From Syntrophomonadaceae bacterium (GTDB lineage Bacteria; Bacillota; Syntrophomonadia; Syntrophomonadales; Syntrophomonadaceae): 12,148 nucleotides of DNA. Below are positions 7,819 to 12,148 of this stretch, one piece after another; the first letter of the stretch is position 1; each line of letters opens with the position of its first letter. Location of the stretch: positions 2,940-15,087 of the forward strand of contig JAQUGU010000015.1 in assembly GCA_028683995.1 (NCBI GenBank), written 5' to 3'. Position numbers and translations under genes: made by a program. The notes below the pieces were generated by a model. The model worked only from the letters and a program-made list of their open reading frames with translations, was not told where the DNA came from and ran no database searches.

Positions 7819-7914
7819 TGTTATATATAGCATACGGCTCTCATAGCAGTTCAAGAGATATTGGCATTTGAAGGAGTGTTATATATAAAATACACCTGTT
7901 ATATATAAAATACA
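7819..7914 (-). promoter_or_regulatory. Candidate enhancer sites: repeated TGTTATATATA motif
   Basis: An 18-bp sequence (TGTTATATATAAAATACA) occurs twice in tandem at 7877-7894 and 7897-7914, repeating every 20 bp (about two helical turns). A shorter copy, TGTTATATATAG, is at 7819-7830. Each full copy has TGT...ACA ends, an imperfect palindrome. Relative to the predicted start near 7740 they lie at about -79 to -90, -137 to -154 and -157 to -174, the range typical for upstream sites of sigma-54 activators. Assignment to the neighbouring Fis-type regulator is inference; the low complexity of the core is a caution. Confidence 0.6.
7867..7880 (+). repeat. Inverted copy of the CoA-transferase ribosome-binding-site segment
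   Basis: TTTGAAGGAGTGTT at 7867-7880 on the + strand is identical to the - strand sequence at 7728-7715, which carries the Shine-Dalgarno of the CoA-transferase. The two 14-bp arms face each other across 138 bp holding the sigma-54 promoter. No gene follows the + strand copy. It may be an inverted-repeat scar or chance. Confidence 0.5.
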
Positions 7915-7956
7915 ATCATTTATTGCTGATAATGATTTGACATCGTATGGATCCGT

Positions 7957-7983
7957 GGGTTCAAGTCCCGCCTCCGACACCAT
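7957..7983 (+). repeat. tRNA-Leu 3'-end remnant, right copy (putative att site)
   Basis: 27 bases identical to 4747-4773: part of the T-arm, the 3' acceptor strand, discriminator A, CCA and a following T. Upstream similarity fades (short shared words TTTGA and CGTATG at 7936-7948), and no 5' half of a tRNA is present, so this is not a functional tRNA. It directly abuts the uvsE-derived fragment at 7985. Confidence 0.85.
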
Positions 7984-7984
7984 G

Positions 7985-8083
7985 GAAGCCAAAAATAAAG
8001 ACCTGGCCCTTTTCAATCTGATGGAAGAGTTAAAAAAAGTACCATATATCAGTTTTATTAATCAGGCCAGTATAGAGGTTTAG
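7985..8083 (+). pseudogene. Truncated second copy of the uvsE 3' end
   Basis: This block repeats the last 32 codons plus stop of uvsE (10801-10899) with five base differences in 99, no indel and no internal stop. One change is synonymous; four alter the residue (D to E, D to N, E to Q, R to S). Identity continues into the non-coding terminator up to 8119. The homology starts at the Glu codon of the MIEAK motif (Glu288 of uvsE); everything 5' of it is missing, including the active-site histidines, so it cannot encode an endonuclease. The ATG formed at 7982-7984 by the tRNA CCA junction could in principle open a 33-aa frame, but no ribosome binding site is evident. Confidence 0.92.
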
Positions 8084-8088
8084 TTTAC

Positions 8089-8119
8089 AATAAGTCCGGG
8101 GACTGTCCCCGGACTTATT
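8089..8119 (+). terminator. Perfect 14-bp hairpin, duplicated uvsE terminator / REP-like palindrome
   Basis: A 14-bp perfect stem (AATAAGTCCGGGGA with TCCCCGGACTTATT) encloses the loop CTG. The T-rich foot could support termination on both strands, and the crotonase stop codon (8119-8121, - strand) overlaps its last base. The same palindrome follows the intact uvsE in imperfect form with 10 extra bases. The GGGGACTGTCCCC core looks like a dispersed REP-type palindrome of clostridial genomes; that is recollection, not a search. Confidence 0.7.
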
Positions 8120-8940
8120 TATCCACGGTATTCCTTCTGCCATTTGCCTTTAAACTGGGGTTTGCGCCCTTCTCTAAAGGCGGCTACTCCTTCCTTAAAA
8201 TCGTCGCTGGCCCAGGTTAGAATTTGATATTGAGATTCCAATTCTTGCTGCTGGTAATATGTATTATGCATGGCGGCGCGCAGCAGCTTTTTATCATAAG
8301 CCATGGCCAACATAGGACCGGAGGCAATTCTTTCCGCCCATTTGCGAGCTTCGGGGAGTAATTGATCTACAGGGACCACGCGGTTAAAGAAACCCAGTTC
8401 TTCCGCTTGCGGGGCATCAATTTTTCTCCCCAAAAAGAGGATTTCGGCTGCTTTATGATAACCCAGCTTGCACACCAGGTGATAAGAGGTTCCCGAGTCG
8501 CAGGTAAAACCTATTTGCCGAAAAGCGAAAAAAAGAGATGCATTTTCTGCACCGATAATTAAATCGCAGGCCATCATCATGGATAGAGCAGCACCGGCAA
8601 CTAAACCGCTAACAGCCGCGATTACCGGTATTTCCAGGTTGTAAAACAAGTTAACCGCATCGCATGCAGCTTCAAATGTCCATTTGGCTTTCTCCACACT
8701 TTCCATATCGGATAGCAAATCAATATCACCACCGCTGGAAAAAGCATACTCTGTACCGGTTAAAATCAAAACCTGGGCTTCAGGTGTCTTGCGCAGGAGA
8801 ATTATAGCTTCCAGGATATTACGCAGGTTTTCCTCATTAAAAGCGTTCAGGCGTGCTGCATCGGTCATAGTCAGAGTAGCTACGCCGTTCTCCTCCACCT
8901 CCAGGGTGCAGGAGGATAATTCTTTACGCAGCAGTGTCAT
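8119..8940 (-). CDS. Enoyl-CoA hydratase/isomerase (crotonase) family protein, atypical active site
   Basis: Crotonase-fold protein of 273 aa acting on an acyl-CoA. Oxyanion-hole segments are present: AFSSGGDI (about residues 66-73) and SGLVAGAALS (111-120), followed by MMMACDLIIGAENA. Ungapped comparison with the classical hydratase places Ser120 at the site of catalytic Glu144 and Phe140 at the site of Glu164. Both hydratase glutamates are therefore missing, while Asp148 (in FTCDSGTS) falls where dienoyl-CoA isomerase and PaaG-type isomerases carry a catalytic Asp. Isomerase or thioesterase-like chemistry is thus more likely than hydration. The C-terminus (FKEGVAAFREGRKPQFKGK) is family-typical. 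The ATG at 8940 follows GGGGGAGG at 7 bases. The gene is divergent from tetR, with operators between, so it is the likely regulated target. Confidence 0.9.
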   Translation of the reverse strand: MTLLRKELSSCTLEVEENGVATLTMTDAARLNAFNEENLRNILEAIILLRKTPEAQVLILTGTEYAFSSGGDIDLLSDMESVEKAKWTFEAACDAVNLFYNLEIPVIAAVSGLVAGAALSMMMACDLIIGAENASLFFAFRQIGFTCDSGTSYHLVCKLGYHKAAEILFLGRKIDAPQAEELGFFNRVVPVDQLLPEARKWAERIASGPMLAMAYDKKLLRAAMHNTYYQQQELESQYQILTWASDDFKEGVAAFREGRKPQFKGKWQKEYRG

Positions 8941-9020
8941 TATATTACCTCCCCCATAATATATTCAGCCACCATACTAATAGTTGGGTGGGCTGATAAC
9001 CCTTGTAATAGTGACTCATA

Positions 9021-9034
9021 TACTAATATTAGTA
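9021..9034. promoter_or_regulatory. Palindromic operator candidates between crotonase gene and tetR
   Basis: TACTAATATTAGTA (9021-9034) is a perfect 14-bp palindrome lying just downstream of the predicted crotonase transcription start. GTCTAATTATAGAC (9041-9054) is a second palindrome (5-bp arms) that overlaps the -10 box. TACTAATAGT at 8975-8984 resembles part of the first. Such sites beside a divergent tetR gene are the usual TetR operators; binding is inferred. Confidence 0.6.
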
Positions 9035-9045
9035 ACTTAAGTCTA

Positions 9046-9073
9046 ATTATAGACCCATAGTTCTAGTTGTCAA
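9046..9073 (-). promoter_or_regulatory. Consensus sigma-A promoter of the crotonase gene
   Basis: On the - strand TTGACA (9073-9068) and TATAAT (9051-9046) match the consensus completely, with a 16-bp spacer. Transcription would start near 9039, about 100 bases before the ATG, leaving a long leader containing the palindromes. A consensus promoter overlapped by palindromes fits repression. Confidence 0.85.
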
Positions 9074-9196
9074 CCCTGCATTATTATGGAAGCACTTACA
9101 AAAAACCTGATTAATTGCCTCGCCTTTTGTCACCTACCTTATCTTATTTACCTGGGGTAGTTTGGGCTGATTGGCGGGTGTAGGGGGTTAATGTGT

Positions 9197-9202
9197 TATA
9201 CT
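9197..9202 (+). promoter_or_regulatory. Probable -10 box of tetR
   Basis: TATACT lies 30 bases before the tetR start codon. The best upstream hexamer, TTGGCG (9171-9176), is 20 bp away, so the -35 element is poor. The rest of the 9074-9196 stretch shows nothing else. Confidence 0.4.
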
Positions 9203-9231
9203 AATTGCAAAAAAACAAAGAGGGAGAGACT

Positions 9232-9846
9232 GTGAGTACCAAAGAAATGATCCTGGAAGCAGCCCGGCAACTGTTTAATGAACACCGTTCTACCAATGTC
9301 AGTACCAAAGTAATTGCAGCGGAGATGGGTATTAGCCCGGGTAACCTATATTATCACTTTCGTAATAAAGAGGAGATTATTCGCTGCATCTATGACCAGC
9401 TTTCCGCTGCCATGGATACCCTATTCTGGGATTCTGAGGCCAGACAAAGCGAAGCCGGCATTGTTCAATTCTATAAAGATTTTGGCAAACTGCAAAAGCA
9501 TTATCGCTTCTTTTATCTGGAGTTAAGTGTGCTGGTGTGCAATGACCCCATTCTATTGGAAACCTACCGGCAGCGCTCCGACCGTGTAATGAGGCAATTT
9601 AATAATGTGTTTCTTTACTGGGTCTCCACCGGGATTATGAAAAAGTTCAAATCTGATGCAGAGCGAGAAATGCTGGTGTTAAACGTGTGGACTCTGGGAC
9701 AATTGTGGCTAACTCATGCTGATATACTGGACGCCAACATTCCCCCGGAGGTTATTCAGAAAGGAATCTTAAGGCTGCATGCCTTGCTCCGCCCCTACTT
9801 TACAGCCAAAACTAATAAGAAAATGGAAAGGCTATTGCAGGGATAA
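9232..9846 (+). CDS. TetR/AcrR family transcriptional regulator
   Basis: DNA-binding repressor of 204 aa. The N-terminal TetR domain is clear: helix 1 with ILEAARQLFNE (about residues 7-17), helix-turn-helix STKVIAAEMGISPGNLYYHF (24-43) and KEEIIRCIYDQ. The remainder is a helical ligand-binding and dimerisation domain without recognisable ligand motif. The GTG at 9232 is chosen because GGGAG lies 5 bases upstream and family proteins begin about there; an in-frame TTG at 9205 would add nine polar residues and overlap the region of the promoter. It is divergent from the crotonase gene, with palindromes between them, so it probably represses that gene and itself, perhaps releasing on an acyl-CoA, which is inference. 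uvsE follows on the same strand. Confidence 0.93.
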   Translation: MSTKEMILEAARQLFNEHRSTNVSTKVIAAEMGISPGNLYYHFRNKEEIIRCIYDQLSAAMDTLFWDSEARQSEAGIVQFYKDFGKLQKHYRFFYLELSVLVCNDPILLETYRQRSDRVMRQFNNVFLYWVSTGIMKKFKSDAEREMLVLNVWTLGQLWLTHADILDANIPPEVIQKGILRLHALLRPYFTAKTNKKMERLLQG

Positions 9847-9939
9847 AGGTGAATACAAAAATCCTGGCTTGATTTGATTAAGGCTGGACATCATGTAAAA
9901 CTAGAGGCAAATTCATGCTATACAAGGCGGGTGAGTAGT

Positions 9940-10899
9940 TTGAGGATTTCTTTTGGTTATGTAGCCATGTCCGTAGTGCTGAAAGACTGTTCCCCATCAA
10001 GGACTATAACAGTGCAGAACCTGTCCAAAATAGATAGTGAAAAAGCCCGGTTTGCCAGGTTGAGCTCAATTGCGCGAGAAAATCTGAAAAATACCCAGCG
10101 GCTGTTTTTTCACAACCAGGCTCATGATATTAAGGTATTTCGTATCACTTCAAAACTGATTCCGCTGGCTACCCATCCTGTAACCGAAAACTGGGATTGG
10201 TTTGTTGAGGTAAAAGATGAGCTTAAAACCATGGGGGATTATGCCAGGAATAATGGTTTTCGCCTTAGTGCTCATCCTGACCATTTTACGTTATTAAATT
10301 CCCCCCGGGAGGAGGTTACCGAGGCTTCTATTAGGGATTTAGAGTATCATCTCCGGATACTGGATGGCATGGGATTAGATTCATCAGCTAAACTGGTTAT
10401 TCATGTAGGCGGCAGCTATAACAATAAAGAAGCGTCGTTAGAGAGATTTATACAAAACTACAAACTTCTTTCCAGCGAGCTGAAGCAAAGACTGGTTCTG
10501 GAAAACGATGATAAGATTTATACCGCCCGGGATGTTCTAGGTTTGTGCCAGCAATTAAAAATTCCCATGGTTCTGGATATTCATCATCACTGGTGTAATA
10601 ACCATAATGATAATATCGGGGAATATTTAGAGGATATTTTTGCTACCTGGGATGGTGAAGCCCGACCCCCTAAAATTCACCTGTCCAGTCCCAAAGATGA
10701 AAAACACTTCAGGAGCCATGCGGACGATGTTGAGGCCTCGTTTCTTCTTAATTTTTTGGCTCTGGCCAAACAACTGGACCGGGACTTTGATGTGATGATA
10801 GAAGCCAAGAATAAAGACCTGGCCCTTTTCAATCTGATGGACGAGTTAAAAAAAGTACCATATATCAGTTTTATTGATGAGGCCAGGATAGAGGTTTAG
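9940..10899 (+). CDS. uvsE: UV damage endonuclease
   Basis: TIM-barrel metal-dependent endonuclease that nicks DNA 5' of UV photoproducts, starting an alternative excision repair route. The 319 aa match the Bacillus protein in length. Seen are RISFGYVAMS at the start, DCSPSRTITV, IPLATHP (74-80), LSAHPDHFTLL (109-119), HVGGSYNNKEA (155-165), LENDDK (187-192), DIHHH (213-217), HLSSPK with RSHADD (247-263) and MIEAK with Glu288, providing the expected His/Asp/Glu metal ligands. The lesion-wedge position, usually Gln (HPxQ[FY]), is His115. The TTG at 9940 is preferred by alignment and the upstream GGCGGGTGA; GTG at 9931 or TTG at 9874 would add 3 or 22 residues. It lies 93 bp after tetR, with no terminator seen, and is probably co-transcribed. 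Its 3' end is duplicated at 7985-8119. Confidence 0.93.
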   Translation: MRISFGYVAMSVVLKDCSPSRTITVQNLSKIDSEKARFARLSSIARENLKNTQRLFFHNQAHDIKVFRITSKLIPLATHPVTENWDWFVEVKDELKTMGDYARNNGFRLSAHPDHFTLLNSPREEVTEASIRDLEYHLRILDGMGLDSSAKLVIHVGGSYNNKEASLERFIQNYKLLSSELKQRLVLENDDKIYTARDVLGLCQQLKIPMVLDIHHHWCNNHNDNIGEYLEDIFATWDGEARPPKIHLSSPKDEKHFRSHADDVEASFLLNFLALAKQLDRDFDVMIEAKNKDLALFNLMDELKKVPYISFIDEARIEV

Positions 10900-10904
10900 T
10901 TTAC

Positions 10905-10945
10905 AATAAGTCCGAATATGTCCGGGGACTGTCCCTGGACTTATT
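10905..10945 (+). terminator. uvsE terminator, imperfect REP-like hairpin
   Basis: AATAAGTCC (10905-10913) pairs with GGACTTATT (10937-10945). Inside, TCCGGGGA/TCCCTGGA can form an alternative stem around CTG with one G-T pair. Compared with 8089-8119 it has 10 extra bases bounded by the direct repeat GTCCG, which suggests a slippage deletion or insertion between the copies. There is no long T-run beyond the foot of the stem. Confidence 0.6.
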
Positions 10946-10976
10946 ACTGTTTTGGCCTCTAACTAAGGAGAGGCAA

Positions 10977-11090
10977 GTGTTAGAATGCAGCCTATTTGAT
11001 TGCCAGACTCAAGCAAAAAACGATAATATAATGACATTTATGATTTCCATTATGTTACAATTACTCTGGTGTACTTTTTGTAAGGAGTGA
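10977..11090 (+). CDS. Possible 37-aa small ORF overlapping the degV start
   Basis: A GTG start is preceded by AAGGAG with a 6-base spacer, and 37 sense codons run to a TGA at 11088-11090. The stop overlaps the degV GTG in the arrangement GTGA, and the last codons form the degV Shine-Dalgarno, an arrangement that suggests translational coupling. The peptide has four Cys (4, 9, 32, 35) and a hydrophobic stretch (about 18-34). No homologue is recognised. Against it: promoter-like boxes lie inside the frame (11000-11032), a small hairpin (10955-10974) overlaps its ribosome binding site, and a frame this short could occur by chance. Confidence 0.35.
   Translation: MLECSLFDCQTQAKNDNIMTFMISIMLQLLWCTFCKE
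11000..11032 (+). promoter_or_regulatory. Possible sigma-A promoter of degV
   Basis: TTGCCA (11000-11005) is one base from the -35 consensus. The A/T run 11022-11032 offers GATAAT (spacer 16), TAATAT (spacer 18) or TATAAT (spacer 21) as -10. A start near 11035-11040 would give degV a leader of about 50 bases and would exclude translation of the small frame from this transcript. Confidence 0.4.
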
Positions 11091-11935
11091 TTATAGTAGA
11101 AATTCAAATAATAACCGATAACTGTTGTGACTTACCTCCCGAATTATTAAAACGATATAATATCACAGTCGTGCCTTTAAGAGTGAGATTCGGGGATGAG
11201 GAAATCCTGCCGGAGAATTTTGATAACGCTGCTTTCTATGAGCGCTTAAAAACATCACCTCAAATACCCAGTACCAGCCAGCCGATGCCAGGGGACTTTC
11301 TGGTACAGTACCAAAAAGCCATTGAACAAAACCAACGAATCATAAGCATTCATTTATCCTCGGGAATATCGGGGACGGTTCAGTCTGCCAATATAGCTGC
11401 AGAAATGCTAACAGGTGAGCATATACATGTTATTGATTCCAGAAAAGCTTCGGTTGGCCAGGGATTGATGGTATTAGAGGCTGCCCGCATGGCTCAATCC
11501 GGGGAAGAGGTATCCGCAATTATAGACCGCCTGAATGAAATGCAGAATACGGTACGATGTATCTTTGTGGTAGGTAATTTGGATATACTCATAAAAGGTG
11601 GGCGGCTATCCCGAGCCAAAGGCATGTTAGCAGGTGCTCTGGACATAAAGCCGGTATTGCACATGGATGTAGAAGGGAAAATTGTACCCTTTAGCAAGGC
11701 TCGGGGTCATAGAGGAGCGAGGAATAAACTCATCGAGCTAATGGAGACTCTGGGCTCGGATCTGAGCCACCAGACTGTTGGTATTTGTCATAGTGCCTGC
11801 CCGGATGACGCAGAATACCTGAGAAGTATTATGAAAGAAAGGTTGCACGTTCCAGAAGTAATTATCGGCGAGATAGGCCCAGTTATTGGTTCCCATGTTG
11901 GTGCCGGTACTTTTTCAGTGTTTTTTGAAGAGTAA
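11087..11935 (+). CDS. DegV family fatty-acid-binding protein
   Basis: DegV/FakB-type protein of about 282 aa that binds one fatty acid; in Firmicutes FakB partners present it to the kinase FakA. Characteristic motifs are IITDNCCDLPPELL (start), PSTSQPMPGDF, IHLSSGISGTVQSA, VIDSRKASVGQGL, IKGGRLSRAKGMLAGALDIKPVL and IGSHVGAGTFSVFF near the end. No FakA-like kinase is adjacent, so its use here is unknown. The start is unclear: GTG at 11087 overlaps its own Shine-Dalgarno (AAGGAG, 11082-11087), whereas the best-spaced codon, 8 bases after it, is GTA at 11096, directly before EIQIITD. Initiation at 11087 by coupling to the small upstream frame, or a mutated GTG start, are the alternatives. It ends before a strong hairpin. 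Confidence 0.9.
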   Translation: MIIVEIQIITDNCCDLPPELLKRYNITVVPLRVRFGDEEILPENFDNAAFYERLKTSPQIPSTSQPMPGDFLVQYQKAIEQNQRIISIHLSSGISGTVQSANIAAEMLTGEHIHVIDSRKASVGQGLMVLEAARMAQSGEEVSAIIDRLNEMQNTVRCIFVVGNLDILIKGGRLSRAKGMLAGALDIKPVLHMDVEGKIVPFSKARGHRGARNKLIELMETLGSDLSHQTVGICHSACPDDAEYLRSIMKERLHVPEVIIGEIGPVIGSHVGAGTFSVFFEE

Positions 11936-11951
11936 GGAATAACTCAGCATG

Positions 11952-11985
11952 AAAGACCTGGCACAGTTCACAGAGCCAGGTCTTT
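11952..11985 (+). terminator. Terminator after degV
   Basis: A perfect 11-bp stem (AAAGACCTGGC with GCCAGGTCTTT) with a 12-base loop lies 17 bases after the degV stop. It is followed by ATTATATG, so the T-tract is mostly the foot of the stem. It could serve both strands if a convergent gene lies beyond. Confidence 0.75.
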
Positions 11986-12031
11986 ATTATATGCAAACCA
12001 TAAAATACTATGGAACGGTTTAATGCAGCAC

Positions 12032-12148
12032 TTATAGCCATACCGGGCTATAGGTTTTATTGCCTAATGTAAGCCGGGTCAGGAGCTGGGAATCAAGTTT
12101 TTTGGCCTTACCCTCTAAAACACCTTCCTTGGAGTGCTGATTGATTTT
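12032..12148 (-). CDS. Possible C-terminus of a convergent gene, cut by window edge
   Basis: The - strand frame is open from the window edge for 38 codons and stops with TAA at 12032-12034. The visible tail ends in LGNKTYSPVWL and is not recognised. The position, facing degV with a strong hairpin between, fits a convergent gene, but an open frame this short could be chance. The 11986-12031 stretch shows nothing. Confidence 0.35.
   Translation of the reverse strand, partial: KINQHSKEGVLEGKAKKLDSQLLTRLTLGNKTYSPVWL

Noticed and set aside
7711..7854. 48-codon N-terminal extension of the CoA-transferase
   Set aside because: It crosses the sigma-54 promoter and predicted start site, and the GTG at 7708-7710 has a proper ribosome binding site.
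7861..7880. A + strand sigma-54 promoter starting TTGGCATTTG
   Set aside because: The GG is present but there is no GC at the required distance, and no + strand gene follows.
7819..7914. CRISPR-like array from the TGTTATATATA repeats
   Set aside because: Only two full copies with a 2-bp spacer and no cas genes; upstream activator sites explain them better.
7937..7982. A second tRNA ending at 7982
   Set aside because: Only the T-arm and 3' acceptor strand are present; no matching 5' acceptor strand, D-arm or anticodon stem can be formed upstream.

Overview
The window reads as chromosomal DNA of a low-to-moderate GC, spore-forming-type Firmicute of class Clostridia. The order mutM-ytaF-coaE is the one known from Bacillus and relatives. 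The later genes (a PAS/sigma-54 regulator beside a fatty-acid-type CoA-transferase, and a crotonase-family gene under a TetR regulator) recall syntrophic fatty-acid oxidisers such as Syntrophomonas. That genus-level guess is inference.

Region 1 (1-4540, + strand) is housekeeping: the 3' part of mutM (DNA glycosylase), ytaF (membrane protein), coaE (CoA synthesis) and a membrane-anchored lytic transglycosylase. An orphan peptide-type ABC substrate-binding protein follows. A consensus sigma-A promoter, a tRNA-Leu(GAG) gene and its terminator close this block (4624-4810).

Region 2 (4773-7983) is a 3.2-kb segment bounded by a 27-bp direct repeat of the tRNA 3' end, the typical footprint of integration into a tRNA gene. 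It holds only two genes, both on the - strand: a 434-aa acetyl-CoA hydrolase/4-hydroxybutyrate-type CoA-transferase and, downstream, a PAS-AAA+-Fis sigma-54 activator. The CoA-transferase has a full-consensus -24/-12 promoter and phased repeats at the distance expected of enhancer sites, so the segment looks like a self-contained regulated metabolic cassette. No integrase is present.

Region 3 (7985-10945) begins with a 135-bp second copy of the end of uvsE (last 32 codons plus terminator hairpin), fused on the left to the tRNA remnant and on the right exactly to the stop codon of a crotonase gene. The divergent pair crotonase (-)/tetR (+) shares a control region with a consensus promoter overlapped by palindromes. 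uvsE (UV damage endonuclease) follows tetR. The layout fits the remnant of a head-to-tail duplication of a crotonase-tetR-uvsE unit, cut off by the tRNA-bounded segment.

Region 4 (10946-12148) carries degV, whose start is unusual: a small 37-codon reading frame overlaps it, and the Shine-Dalgarno points at a GTA codon. The very end may hold the 3' end of a convergent gene.
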